From: Muricoccus pecuniae
Lineage (GTDB): Bacteria; Pseudomonadota; Alphaproteobacteria; Acetobacterales; Acetobacteraceae
Assembly (NCBI RefSeq): GCF_014199205.1
Contig: NZ_JACIJD010000026.1
Location: forward strand, 1 to 47,358
Length of the DNA stretch: 47,358 bases
Direction of reading: 5' to 3'
Shown here: positions 1 to 9,045 of the stretch, piece after piece
Layout: every line of letters starts with the position of its first letter
Position numbering within the stretch: the stretch's first letter is position 1
The notes under the pieces: generated by a model
Told to the model about the DNA's origin: nothing
The model's database searches: none
What the model saw: only the letters and a program-made list of their open reading frames with translations
Translations under genes and position numbers: made by a program

Positions 1-463
1 CCAGGGCCGATGTGCCTTGTGACCGGATACGTTGGCGTAGACTGATCAGACCAGGTCGTGAAAGCCCTTGCGGACGGGGCGGGCCATACGTTTTTACCTG
101 GGCCACCCGAGCCCACCAAGCGGGGGACAGGGGCCGGGAGTCCCACCGCGGGTCCGGCTCGTGCAGGCCCATCCACCGCAGCACGCCCCGTAGGCCGCTC
201 TCGATGTTCCGTCGTCGGCCAGCGTTGAGCCGGCGCACGATGGGCGCTGGGCCGAAAAGGTGGGCGTTGAGCCAGGGGATGTCACAGGGCACGGCGGCGA
301 GCGGCATGCCGAGGAGCTCGGCGGTGCCGTTGAGGGCGGATAGCCAATCTCTCATCTTCGTCGGCGAGAGATCGGTCGAACTCATCACGGCCTGCCGCGC
401 GTCCGCCAGGGAGGGCGAGGGCAGCCCGTCAGCCGATGGCGGCGAGGGGGTTTGATACGTCAT
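1..463 (-). CDS. Site-specific integrase-like protein, N-terminal part (runs off left edge)
   Basis: An open frame begins at ATG 461-463 and stays open to the window edge, giving about 154 residues without a stop. A fair Shine-Dalgarno (AGGGA) lies about 8 bases upstream. The visible part includes LSALNGTAELLGMPLA, PWLNAHLFGPAP and NIESGLRGVLRWMGLHEP, which resembles the core-binding N-terminal domain of tyrosine site-specific integrases from high-GC alphaproteobacteria. The catalytic domain would lie outside the window, so no active-site residue can be checked. The excisionase-like gene just upstream on the same strand supports the reading, since int and xis genes commonly sit together. The family call is inferred from general resemblance, but the open frame itself is directly visible. 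Confidence 0.6.
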   Translation of the reverse strand, partial: MTYQTPSPPSADGLPSPSLADARQAVMSSTDLSPTKMRDWLSALNGTAELLGMPLAAVPCDIPWLNAHLFGPAPIVRRLNAGRRRNIESGLRGVLRWMGLHEPDPRWDSRPLSPAWWARVAQVKTYGPPRPQGLSRPGLISLRQRIRSQGTSAL

Positions 464-489
464 GCGATGTCCCTAAAAGGTGGTTTGGC

Positions 490-508
490 CAGGAGCGGAC
501 AGGAGCGG
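490..508. repeat. Tandem 10-bp repeat before the integrase gene
   Basis: CAGGAGCGG occurs at 490-498 and again at 500-508, between the excisionase-like gene and the integrase-like gene. A one-turn spacing is what would be expected of a small DNA-binding protein site such as an Xis or integrase arm site, but two copies in GC-rich DNA could also be chance. Confidence 0.35.
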
Positions 509-597
509 CCATTCGTGCAGGCATAGCGGGATTGATCACCGCGATTAGTACGGCGACGTATGCACGACAGGCGCAGAAGGCGTTCGCTTATGGGAGG

Positions 598-873
598 TTA
601 TGAGATCTCTTGCGCAGTATCCGATGAGCCGCACAGGACCTGCTCCAAGGCGCTCGCACGCACGCGAACAGTGCCGGCAATGCGCACACTCTGAAGGTGA
701 CCGTCACGGCGCCAGCGCCGCAGAGTGCGTTGTGAAATGCCGATGAGATCGCCTACTTCCTGCAGCGTCAGGAGGCGGTCGTTTGCTGCGTCAGTTTCAC
801 CTGCTGTAGTCGATGCAACGTAAGGCTGGGTGCACAGCGTGGGGTCTTGGGATTCGACCATCACCACGGTCAT
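598..873 (-). CDS. Excisionase-type / MerR-like helix-turn-helix protein
   Basis: A 91-residue protein. Residues about 35-80 form a winged helix-turn-helix of the DNA-binding excisionase type: LLTLQEVGDLIGISQRT, then LRRWRRDGHL, then a short wing and a terminal helix. Such proteins bind DNA as excision directionality factors or as small repressors. The first 30 residues look unstructured, so a shorter start is possible. It lies 135 bases upstream of the integrase-like gene on the same strand, which suggests a xis-int pair controlling an integrated element. A stand-alone transcription factor is the alternative. Confidence 0.7.
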   Translation of the reverse strand: MTVVMVESQDPTLCTQPYVASTTAGETDAANDRLLTLQEVGDLIGISQRTLRRWRRDGHLQSVRIAGTVRVRASALEQVLCGSSDTAQEIS

Positions 874-913
874 CCCGAACTCGAAAAGGCAACACAGGTC
901 AGATGTAGAGAAA

Positions 914-931
914 GCCCGAGAGCGCTCGGGC
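914..931 (-). terminator. Possible intrinsic terminator
   Basis: GCCCGAG and CTCGGGC (7-bp arms, 4-base loop) are followed on the - strand by TTTCTCT. It lies downstream of the 182-residue - strand gene and upstream of the excisionase gene, so it could separate the two transcripts. The U-rich tail is imperfect. Confidence 0.4.
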
Positions 932-1134
932 TCCGGTATCGTCTTCGTGGTGCGTAGGTCATGAAATCAGATCACCTGATGGCGTGAGCCCCGTCAGGGT
1001 AAAAAAGTTCCGAAGTTATTACTCTTGATAAAACATAACAGTTGTGAGTCGAAATGAAAACGGCAAATCGAGAAAAATTAGGAGTAGCTTCGGACTGTGG
1101 GCCCTACGACTACTCAAATTATTCGAGGTATCAT

Positions 1135-1683
1135 CTATTTATCTTTTTCTAAATTAAATGTATAGAAGCGTAAGCTGCTTTGCGGCTGAATGGTTTTTTC
1201 GTACTCTTCAGCTGCTTCTGGGTTGTAAAATTTATATACCTGGAGCGCACGTTTGAATATCTCATAGTCTGCTTCTCTTAGTAGAGCCTCCCGCGTTTTC
1301 TCAAATCGGCCAACAAGGGTGCGGATCAGCGACCCTTTTTCATGCCATCGCTTGGGTCCGACCTGAACATAAAATCGGCCATCCAGGCGAGCATCTGATG
1401 GAAGACACGATACAGTCATCTTGGCCAGTGTGTGCACGGTCCTAACGGGACGATAAGATTGGTGAAGACGGGCCATTTCGCGTAAAAGCGCAGAATAGTC
1501 TTTCTTGCTGGCGCCCACCTTTCGCCCCGCAAGTAAGTCTTCGATTTCCCGCGCGAGATATTTCTGATCCGGCGGGAGAAGCGCCCACATGAACATGCGG
1601 ATCTCGCGAGGTATTTGCATCAATGCCTCTCGCACGGGGTCCTTCTTGGGCGTTCGGTCGTTTTTCTCGGCTCTTTTTGCCAT
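1135..1683 (-). CDS. Protein of unknown function, 182 aa
   Basis: I do not recognise the family. The frame is open up to 2019, but its first 112 codons overlap an IS630 relic in another frame and read as low-complexity Arg/Pro, so I start at ATG 1681-1683 (MAKRAEKNDRT). The protein has a basic N-terminus (residues 1-17), a helical middle with MFMWALLPPDQKYLAREIEDLL at about residues 32-55, a segment with CLPSDARLDGRFYVQVG, and a charged helical tail. There is no signal peptide, membrane segment or catalytic motif that I can see. Base composition is less GC-rich than its neighbours, which fits recent acquisition. It is bounded by mobile debris upstream and a possible terminator about 200 bases downstream. 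Confidence 0.5.
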   Translation of the reverse strand: MAKRAEKNDRTPKKDPVREALMQIPREIRMFMWALLPPDQKYLAREIEDLLAGRKVGASKKDYSALLREMARLHQSYRPVRTVHTLAKMTVSCLPSDARLDGRFYVQVGPKRWHEKGSLIRTLVGRFEKTREALLREADYEIFKRALQVYKFYNPEAAEEYEKTIQPQSSLRFYTFNLEKDK

Positions 1684-1736
1684 CTTTCTCTGAACTCCGA
1701 AGGTTTGATACCGGTATTGAGAACCGGTGCCAAGCT

Positions 1737-2057
1737 TCAGAAGATGTTCTCTAATACCCGGCTCATGAAGTCCTGACTGACCGCGGGTAAGGGTAGTTTG
1801 TGAGCGAGGCGATGCGGCCGGGTTCGGCGGTGAGGTGGTTCCAAGGCTTGGCAGCAGCCGTCGATGATGGCGCCGAGGTCGGGGAATAGGCGGAGCGACA
1901 GGAAGCGCTCGCGCAGGTACAGCCACACACGCTCGACTGGGTTCAACTCCGGCGCATAGAGCGGCAGGAAGATGAGGCTGACGTTGTCGGGCACGGCGAG
2001 GTGCCCCGCGATGTGTCAACCCGCGCCGTCCAGCAGGAGGGCGGCACCTGCCGGAGA
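1737..2057 (-). pseudogene. IS630-family transposase, C-terminal relic
   Basis: The - strand encodes LLLDGAG, then an in-frame TGA (2016-2018) where the family normally has Trp, then the IS630 DDE signature LIFLPLYAPELNPVERVW and the following helix region with LRERFLSLRLFPDL, ending in a short tail. Only the last third of the roughly 340-residue transposase remains and no terminal repeats are apparent. The combination of stop codon and truncation makes it non-functional. Confidence 0.85.
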
Positions 2058-2430
2058 ACTCTCAGAAAAACCGGACCAGTTTCCAGGTTTAAGGTCAGTC
2101 CAGGAAGACGGCTTTGAGGTGCTCCGGACGCTATGGCACCTCATCCGCGATATCCCGGATCCTGACGAGAAGGGTGAGGCCTGGGCTGCAGTCCTGACGG
2201 GCACGGACGCGTTCCGGCGCGCGTCCCTATAAAGGACCTTATCATGCATAAACTGAGCGCCGGGTGGCAAGTTCATCAAAATCTACCATGACAGGTTACA
2301 CAGGCTAGGATTGTTGGTCGAACTGCCTGACACCGAGATCGATCCGGCGCTCGCCCGCAGCCAAAAGCCTTCGCGACGCGCGCCAACACGTCATTACAGT
2401 GCTAAAGAACAAAGAGAGGATTGGCCACCC
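2058..2430. other. Intergenic stretch before the TPR-nuclease gene
   Basis: No convincing gene. A + strand reading from about 2065 to 2232 contains LWHLIRDIPDPDEKGEAW and looks protein-like, so it may be the tail of a lost gene. The frame of the downstream gene is open from TTG 2311, but 2311-2430 reads as a poor leader. The promoter of the TPR-nuclease gene should lie here, but I see no clear -35/-10 pair. Confidence 0.4.
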
Positions 2431-4881
2431 GTGAAAAGCTCTGAGGCCGGGAAGCAAAACGCATGCATTCGACTCGCCGTGCTCGACAGCGCGGGTAAGG
2501 GCAAGCCGGTGATCCTGGAGTTGAGGCATGACGACAGTGCAGGCCTAAAGCTCGAAGTTACGGGCGACGAGGCTTTAGGCCAGATCGTAGGCGAAGCCGC
2601 GCGTCAGGCTATAGAGGATTCGGCTCAGGCCGAGGTGCTGGCGAAGGAGCAGGCCGCGACTTACCAGGACGCCATCCGCCAGAAGCTTATAGCTGCGGGA
2701 TTTGCCGTAAAGGAACTTCCGTCCGCTGATGTCTCGTTTGCCTTCGAATTCGATTTGCGGACGGGCTTGGGGATTGGAAAGCATCAGCCACTCCACGAAT
2801 TTGCCAATTCGAACCCCGAATTGTCGCGCAGGATCGGCCAGTCGCTCAGGAGCGCCTTCAACCGGGGATTTGATGCTCTCGTCCAAAATCTCCAAACACG
2901 CCTGGACCAGGAAGACCACCCCGGGGCGGCCGAGGCCCTGCGAACGGCCAAGGACGAGCTGCCGTTCGCAGGGAGGCCGACGCTGGCCTTGCTGGGCGCA
3001 CTGAGGGCAATCGACCCCGGCCGGCTGGACCGAGGGGACGCTTACGACTTCCACCGCTTGCGGGCCGCCCTGGCCTACGGCGGAGGGGATTTGGCGACTG
3101 TCAGGCAAGATGCCGAGGCGCTCCTCCGCGGGTGGCCCGACATGCCGCTTGAAGAGCGGAACACACTGAGGAACACGCTCGGTGTCGCCGCGATAAAGGA
3201 GGGGCGGGTCGAGACGGCCATACGGATCTGGCGCGACGTCCTGAAAGATCCGGCCAGCGTCATGGCGGGCGAGCGCGGTTGGGTCTGGCGCAACCTGAGC
3301 ATGGCCCTCGACCGCGAGGACCCAGAAGCGGCTCGCGCCGCGCAGCTCTCGGCCGATGCATTCCTGGAGAATGGAAACAGGGCCGAAGCGGCAAGGAGCC
3401 TGGGGCAGCTCGCGAGAATCCTCGAGCACTCCGATCCGCGCGAGGCGATTCGTCAACTCGACAACGTCCTCAGTTTCGCACGCGACACCGGCCTGTTGGA
3501 GCGCGAATTAAAGGCCACCGTCCACCACGCGAAGGCGAACCGGTTGATCCGAGTCGGCGCGCTCGAGCGGGCACTCGGCGATGCGCTCGCCGCCGCCGCC
3601 CTGCGCCGTGGCGTGGTGGGCTTGGAAAGCGAACTCATTTCCTCGCTCCACCTCGCTGCTAACGCGGCGGAAGGGCTCGGCAAGAACGAGCAAACGACGG
3701 ACCTGCGCCAGGAGGCGATGCGGCTCGCGGAGGACGTCGGAGACGCACGCTTCGCGTTCGCGCGCCGCATTCGGGAAGTCATGAAGCGGTACGACGCGGT
3801 GGAGGCGCAGCGGCTGCTCGCCGACGCGAAGGATCACGGTGATGCTGAGATCGTCGCGCTGGTCGCCACCGCTATCGCGGTGACCGATCCGGACCTGGGG
3901 GGCTCCGCGCGACTGGAACGCCTGGAGGGCGCCCTCCTTGACCTCGATCGAGCCGGCGGGCCGGAGGGTGCCCAGGCGCCGATCTTCCTCGCAATTGCCT
4001 CCCAGCTGCGAGACCAAGGCGAATTCAAGCGAGCGGGGGCTCAGCTTCGCCGCCTGCTCGAAATCACCCCGCACGAAAACCAGGCCCGCGACATGCTCGT
4101 TGACGTGCTCTGGAAAGCGGGGGACTGGGCGGGCGCAGCGTCATTCCTCAAGGCCCAGCTCGCGGCCCGCGGTGAAATGCCGGGGATGCTAGTGGCATGT
4201 GGCCGATCACTGCTTGAAAGCGGCGACGTCAACGGAGCGCTGGATGCGTTCACACGGGCGCTGAAACTCCCGGATCTAAGTCAAGGATTGCGCGAACAGA
4301 TTCGGACACTCCGGGAGCAGGCGCTCGATCGCGGCGGGTCGCCTGGACCGTCGCAACCTCCCGTGGACCCATCCGATCCCGTCACCCGCGCCGAGCTGGA
4401 AGGGGCGTTGCGGGACTTCGCGGGGTTCGTCGCAGCCGACAAGAGGATGGAGTTCTGGTCCAGAGGTAAAAGGAAAGAACACCAATGGGTGAGCCGTCCT
4501 GAGAGGTTTGCGCAGAACCTTCTGCACGTCGCATTGAAGCTGCGCTTCGGTCTGCGCATCGCGGTTTACGAGGAAATCGGGACGGGCGCAGGGCGCTTAG
4601 ATCTCTTGCTCCAACTCGAAGGCGGCTTGTCGGCCATTATCGAGGTCAAGATGTGCGGCGCCGGCTACTCCACGAGCTATGCGGCATCGGGCGAGCCGCA
4701 AATTCGGCATTACATGGAGAACCGGGGAGTTCACCTCGGGTATCTCGTCGTGTTTGATGCTCGTGCCGACCTCTTCGGAACGCCGCTCTTCGACACGGCC
4801 ACCTTAGGAGGCAATACGGTTATCGAGGTCCCGGTTGATGTCAGGCCCCGCCCGCCTACCCGCCGCCAGCGAGGGGTCTGA
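2431..4881 (+). CDS. TPR-repeat protein with C-terminal PD-(D/E)XK nuclease domain
   Basis: An 816-residue protein if started at GTG 2431 (an AGAGAGG lies upstream; the frame opens at TTG 2311). Residues about 1-150 are an unknown N-terminal domain. The middle (about 170-650) is a long array of helical pairs typical of TPR or similar solenoids (for example GDWAGAASFLKAQLAARGE and GDVNGALDAFTRALKLPD), which suggests a protein-binding sensor. The last 150 residues hold a PD-(D/E)XK nuclease core: a preceding Glu (YEEIG), GRLDLLLQ with the Asp, then AIIEVKM giving the ExK pair, followed by QIRHYMENRG and GYLVVFDAR as the terminal helix and strand. Solenoid plus restriction-type nuclease is a common shape for bacterial defence effectors. 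It converges with the ABC operon across 361 bases. The antiphage role is inferred. Confidence 0.75.
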   Translation: MKSSEAGKQNACIRLAVLDSAGKGKPVILELRHDDSAGLKLEVTGDEALGQIVGEAARQAIEDSAQAEVLAKEQAATYQDAIRQKLIAAGFAVKELPSADVSFAFEFDLRTGLGIGKHQPLHEFANSNPELSRRIGQSLRSAFNRGFDALVQNLQTRLDQEDHPGAAEALRTAKDELPFAGRPTLALLGALRAIDPGRLDRGDAYDFHRLRAALAYGGGDLATVRQDAEALLRGWPDMPLEERNTLRNTLGVAAIKEGRVETAIRIWRDVLKDPASVMAGERGWVWRNLSMALDREDPEAARAAQLSADAFLENGNRAEAARSLGQLARILEHSDPREAIRQLDNVLSFARDTGLLERELKATVHHAKANRLIRVGALERALGDALAAAALRRGVVGLESELISSLHLAANAAEGLGKNEQTTDLRQEAMRLAEDVGDARFAFARRIREVMKRYDAVEAQRLLADAKDHGDAEIVALVATAIAVTDPDLGGSARLERLEGALLDLDRAGGPEGAQAPIFLAIASQLRDQGEFKRAGAQLRRLLEITPHENQARDMLVDVLWKAGDWAGAASFLKAQLAARGEMPGMLVACGRSLLESGDVNGALDAFTRALKLPDLSQGLREQIRTLREQALDRGGSPGPSQPPVDPSDPVTRAELEGALRDFAGFVAADKRMEFWSRGKRKEHQWVSRPERFAQNLLHVALKLRFGLRIAVYEEIGTGAGRLDLLLQLEGGLSAIIEVKMCGAGYSTSYAASGEPQIRHYMENRGVHLGYLVVFDARADLFGTPLFDTATLGGNTVIEVPVDVRPRPPTRRQRGV

Positions 4882-5242
4882 ACCGCGCCGGTTCTGCCGG
4901 AGGCTCCAACCGCTGAGAGATGGAGCCACGACTCCTGAGCTGCTCAGCCCGGGCCGCTCATACGCTATTCGGTCGTGTGGCTTCCCACCGCAGCACCACT
5001 CAACGCGTCCGCCCCTGATCTAGACGTGGCAACCACACGCCTTTATCTGGTGCACAGATGGCTTCAAAGTCTGATCACGACAGTAGCTCTGCCTGCAAAG
5101 GTTCCGACTTTTCGGCATTCATAGATGCCACGAGCCCGTTCGTGTCCGCTTCCATTAGGCATTGCAACGACGTAATTGCCGCCCAGCATCGTCGCGATGC
5201 TCACGCACGCATCTTCCGCCGACCGCGCGCTCGCTGCTGGCG
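4882..5242. other. Convergent intergenic region
   Basis: Lies between two genes that end facing each other. No clear gene or strong hairpin is visible. On the - strand at about 5064-5210 a reading containing GNYVVAMPNGSGHERARGIY looks somewhat protein-like and could be a decayed gene fragment, but it has no good start and overlaps the ATPase end in another frame. Confidence 0.35.
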
Positions 5243-8200
5243 TCAGCTCGCCTCGGCGAGGGGCCGTGCGAGCAGCTTGCTCGCGGCCACGTTGTGGCGG
5301 GGCGGCTCGTGGAGTACGCCGTCGCGCGACGGTGCGGTGAGCGTCACCATGGTGCAAGGCAGCCCCGCGGCGTCGAACTTACGGAACAGGAACTCGCCTT
5401 CGGCGCGGTCGTGGCTCGACATGAGCAGCTGGTAACCTTCGTATTCAACGAGATTGCGCATCACGTCGGCAAAGGCAGCGGCGTGGACAATATCATTATG
5501 CTGTAGCGGATCATCGAGCAGCAGCGCGCGCCAGTTTGACCATTTATAGGCGACGCTGGCCGCGCACAGGATGCTGAACCCGTTGGCCGCCATCTGCCCC
5601 TCGCTCAGCACCAGCTGGGGCGCAAGGCCGGTGTCGTACCTGCTATTGTCAACCTCGTCGGCGTAGCGCAGCTGCATGCCCAGCGCCGTGCGGTTGACGG
5701 CCGTGTCGGCGCTGAACTGCACCGTTTCGCCGGGAGTGCTGAGAAGCGTCTTATTGAAGTCCTCGATTAGACCGTTGAGCGGCATCAGGAACTCGACGGA
5801 GAACCGGTCGACCCTCTTCTTCAACTGTACGGTGTAAGCGTTGACCGCCTCCTGGGTCCGCTCGGTGGCGCGGCGCGCCGATCTCGCCCCGTCGAGGCGC
5901 TGCTGGAGTGTGCGCTCGTGCTGGGACGGGTCGCGCATCCCGTCTTGCTCGGCCTTCTCGGCCATGCGGCCTTCCAGGGTCCGCAGCTCGGACAAGGCAG
6001 CGAGTTCCTGGAGCGCGCGGGCGATCCGGTCCGCCTCGGCAAGCAGCCCGTCAATCCCGGCTAGTCGCCGCGCGAGCGCGTCGCCGTGCTCGGCCGCGCC
6101 GCGGCCCGAGGGCTCGCCGGCTATCCCCGCCGCCGTCCAGTCGCGCGTGAGGTTCTGCCGCTCCGTCCTGGCGCCGGCGATCGCCTTCTCCGCCTGGGTC
6201 CTTGCCGCGTCGACCGCGTCTAGCCGCTGGCGCGTGGTCGTCTCGACCGCCAGCGCCGCGGCTAGCTCAACCTGGACGGCCGAGTATCGTCCTTCGGACT
6301 TCGCAAGCGCCTGCCGGTCGGCTTCGATGCGCGCCGTGAGCGCGTCCGGCTCTGCCGCGAGCGCCTCGCCGCCGAGCGTCTGACCCAGTTCTCCGATTCG
6401 CTTCTCGGCGGCGGCGATGTCGCGCTCGATCCCGTCGCGCTCGGCCCGAAGCGCCTCGTGACGGCGCTCAGCGTCCTCGGCCGCCGCCGCCAACTCGGCG
6501 ATGCTCGCGTCCGTCGAGGCAATGTCTGCCTCGACGTCTGAGAGCTCCGCGGCTGTCGCCGCTAGCCGCCGGTCGGCGAGCGCGGCGAGGTCGTCGCCTA
6601 GTTCAGCGCCGAGGAGCATTGCGACCTCCGCACGCGCGTTCGCGAGTGCCTTCCCTGCGGCATCCGCCTCGACGCGCGCCGCGTCGGCCCGAACGCTGCT
6701 CTCGTCGGCCGTGGCGAGCGCCGCCGTCGCCGCCTCAAGCGACCGCCGGATCGCCTCGACTTTTTGCGCCTGTCGGGTCAGCTCCTCGTTCTGACCGCGC
6801 GAGGCCGCCTCGGCCAGGATCTTGAGAGCGCCCGCGGCGAACTCAGTCGCGCACACCGGGCAGTGCTCGTCGTGCTCGCCGATGTGCTTGGCCACAGTTG
6901 CGATCGCGTCGGCCATCTCGGACGCGCGCCGCCGCGCCGTGGCGAGGTCCGCCTCTTGGGCCGTTAGCTCGACACGTAAGCCGTCGATGTGCCCGCGTAG
7001 CGCCTCCGCCGAGGTCGCCGCCGCCATCGCGTCCTCCCGCGCCCGGATCGCACGTCCCTCCGCTGTTTGCGCCTCCAGCGTGAGCGCCGCCAGCCTGCCC
7101 GCGCGCGCGACCACGCCCTCGTCGACCCCGCGGCGCTCCTGGAGCATGCGGCGCGCAACCTGCCGCGCCCGCGCGGCGGCGAGCGCTTCCGCCGTGGCAG
7201 CGCACGTCGCGGCCGTCTCTCCGAGCGACACGGAGAGCGCATCCCTGCGTTCCGCGAGCCGCGCGACGCTGGTCGCGAGCTCCGCGGTCGCCTCAATCGC
7301 CTCGGCCAGTTCAGTCGAACGCCGCAGCACCGTCTTGGCTTGGGCCACCGACTCTGCTTCCGTCGCGACCCGCTTTTCGACGCTCCTGCTGGCGAGCGCT
7401 GCCTGGGACAGAGCGGCGGTCGCGGCGCCGACGGTCTCGCGTGCGGCGTCCGCCGCTGCCCCGTCAGTGTCAGCCGCAGCGGCGAGAGACTCGTACCGCA
7501 TCGCCAGCAGGTGCAGGCGCTCGACCTGCCGCTGCCCCTCGAGCGCCCGCGCGCGCTCGTCGTCCATTCTCTCGCGCAATGCGATCAGCGTCCGCGTGCG
7601 GTCGCCCATTTTCCAAGCAGCCGCCGTGTCCAATCCCGCTTCTATACATGCCGTTTCGAGCGCCTCCAGGTCGCGCTCGATTGCCTCGGCTGAAGGCGTG
7701 CCCGACGCCTGCGCCGATGCGCGGAGCGCTGCGAGGCGGGCGCTGTCGTCGCCCCAGCGCGAGAGCGCCTGCTCGGCGAGTTCGACCTCAGCCGCCTGTA
7801 GCGCCAACCGGCGGCGGAACGCCGCGGTGGTCGCCGGCCCCCTGAGTGCGAGCCGCACCTCCTCAAGCCGGTCGATGCCGCTCGGCCCCTTTAACGCCTC
7901 CCATTGATCGTTCTTGTTCCGGCTCGTAAAGCGTTGCTGCGCGGCCTGGCCGAGAAAGTGCGTGAGGTTCAGGTAGGCGGCGAGATCCTTGATCTCGCCC
8001 CAGCCATCCGTCTTCAGCGCTGCGACGAGCCGCGCCGCGTCGGGGGCGGAGTTGGCCGACCGGGTAAACGCCTCACCCGCATCGAAGCTGAGCGAGACGA
8101 CGTGGGAGTTCGGCATCTCGGCGTCGCGTCGCGTCAGGTAGGCGCTTTCGCTCAGGCGCCCCACGTGATCGGCGAAGCGACGGATGCGCCCGGAGAGGCA

Positions 8201-8350
8201 CCACTCGATCCCGTCGAAGAAGCTGCTCTTGCCCAGCCCGTTGGGGCCGACCATGAGCGTGAGCCCAGGCCCGGGCGCGATGTCGAGGCGGAACCGGCCG
8301 AAGGTGCGGAAATTGCGGAGTTCGACGTGCGACAGGTAGGTGCGGCTCAC
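5243..8350 (-). CDS. Rad50/SMC-like ABC ATPase of a three-gene conflict system
   Basis: About 1,035 residues. I start at GTG 8348-8350, not at the further ATG: GTG overlaps the TGA of the upstream gene (GTGA) and has AAGGAG 6 bases ahead. The N-terminus carries Walker A GPNGLGKSS (about residues 35-43). A very long Ala/Arg/Glu-rich coiled coil follows, broken near residue 495 by HCPVCATEF, a CxxC zinc hook as in Rad50. The C-terminal half-site has the ABC signature LSEGQ (about 915), Walker B ALLLDDPLQHND and the switch histidine in MSSHDRAE. All parts of a working ATPase are present. Rad50-like ATPases bind and tether DNA ends. Here the tight operon with a small middle protein and a variable effector suggests an ABC-three-component defence system, not housekeeping repair. 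Repair SbcC is less likely because no SbcD nuclease gene is adjacent. Confidence 0.88.
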   Translation of the reverse strand: MSRTYLSHVELRNFRTFGRFRLDIAPGPGLTLMVGPNGLGKSSFFDGIEWCLSGRIRRFADHVGRLSESAYLTRRDAEMPNSHVVSLSFDAGEAFTRSANSAPDAARLVAALKTDGWGEIKDLAAYLNLTHFLGQAAQQRFTSRNKNDQWEALKGPSGIDRLEEVRLALRGPATTAAFRRRLALQAAEVELAEQALSRWGDDSARLAALRASAQASGTPSAEAIERDLEALETACIEAGLDTAAAWKMGDRTRTLIALRERMDDERARALEGQRQVERLHLLAMRYESLAAAADTDGAAADAARETVGAATAALSQAALASRSVEKRVATEAESVAQAKTVLRRSTELAEAIEATAELATSVARLAERRDALSVSLGETAATCAATAEALAAARARQVARRMLQERRGVDEGVVARAGRLAALTLEAQTAEGRAIRAREDAMAAATSAEALRGHIDGLRVELTAQEADLATARRRASEMADAIATVAKHIGEHDEHCPVCATEFAAGALKILAEAASRGQNEELTRQAQKVEAIRRSLEAATAALATADESSVRADAARVEADAAGKALANARAEVAMLLGAELGDDLAALADRRLAATAAELSDVEADIASTDASIAELAAAAEDAERRHEALRAERDGIERDIAAAEKRIGELGQTLGGEALAAEPDALTARIEADRQALAKSEGRYSAVQVELAAALAVETTTRQRLDAVDAARTQAEKAIAGARTERQNLTRDWTAAGIAGEPSGRGAAEHGDALARRLAGIDGLLAEADRIARALQELAALSELRTLEGRMAEKAEQDGMRDPSQHERTLQQRLDGARSARRATERTQEAVNAYTVQLKKRVDRFSVEFLMPLNGLIEDFNKTLLSTPGETVQFSADTAVNRTALGMQLRYADEVDNSRYDTGLAPQLVLSEGQMAANGFSILCAASVAYKWSNWRALLLDDPLQHNDIVHAAAFADVMRNLVEYEGYQLLMSSHDRAEGEFLFRKFDAAGLPCTMVTLTAPSRDGVLHEPPRHNVAASKLLARPLAEAS

Positions 8351-9045
8351 GTGGCGCTCCTTTCGGCCCAAACCTTGACGAGGCCTTCGACGAGAGCGTC
8401 AGGTTCGTCGCCCTGTTTGACAGCGAGCCTGTTCCACTTGCCGGCGGTGTCACGGGGCACGTCGCCCGCGTTCACGATAGCGGCGATATCGTCGAGAGAG
8501 GCAATCGAGAACTGCGCGGGCGTGGCCCAAGGCCGAGCCAGGAAGGTGCGCTTGGCGAACGCGTCGAAGCTGTCGGCGTCCGCGCGTGCGTCGTCAGGGC
8601 GCAGCCATACCAGCTTGCGCGCGACCCGGTCGTCGCGCTCGACGCCGAGCGCGATGGCCCGCCAAGCGTCCTTGCCCTCGCTGCCGCGCGGGCCGACCAT
8701 GATGAGGAGCAGGTCGAGCGCGGCGTTTGGCTGCAGCGCCGAGCGCGCGACGACACATTGGTTTCGGTGCTGCCGCATCGTGTCGGCGAGTTCGCGCTCG
8801 TCGGCCGTCTCCGGCAGTAGGCCGAGCACTACCGCGTGGCGGCCGACCGAGAGCCCGCGCCTGACTAACGGCAGATCCCGCGCCTCGAGGCTGGCGCTCG
8901 GCTCGCCTCTACCGCCGTCGAACGTGTCGGCAACAAGCCGCGGTGCGTCATTCGCCTCCAGGCCAGCGTTGATGGCAAGCGCGCTCAGCGCGGCGGCGAC
9001 CCAGGCGAGCGTGTCGGCACCCGGCGACCCTGATCCCTCGGTCAT
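8347..9045 (-). CDS. Small middle component of the ABC conflict operon
   Basis: 232 residues. The start is well supported: GGAGGAGG lies just ahead of ATG 9043-9045, and that ATG overlaps the upstream TGA (ATGA). The protein looks globular alpha/beta, with ALDLLLIMVGPRGS, RKLVWLRPDD and FLARPWATPAQ as its most distinctive stretches and no catalytic motif. This resembles, from memory, the 'middle component 1' family of ABC-three-component systems, proteins thought to link the ATPase to its effector. Position (between effector and ATPase, overlapping both genes by 4 bases) supports that role more strongly than sequence does. A profile search against the MComp1 family would settle it. Confidence 0.6.
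   Translation of the reverse strand: MTEGSGSPGADTLAWVAAALSALAINAGLEANDAPRLVADTFDGGRGEPSASLEARDLPLVRRGLSVGRHAVVLGLLPETADERELADTMRQHRNQCVVARSALQPNAALDLLLIMVGPRGSEGKDAWRAIALGVERDDRVARKLVWLRPDDARADADSFDAFAKRTFLARPWATPAQFSIASLDDIAAIVNAGDVPRDTAGKWNRLAVKQGDEPDALVEGLVKVWAERSAT

Noticed and set aside
1684-2019. N-terminal extension of the 182-residue unknown protein
   Set aside because: Antiparallel or out-of-frame reading of the IS630 relic with Arg/Pro-rich composition.
6822-7907. Long + strand frame of 361 codons opposite the ABC ATPase
   Set aside because: Ala/Ser/Arg-only composition and exact antisense position to a well-supported coiled-coil gene; a GC-rich shadow.
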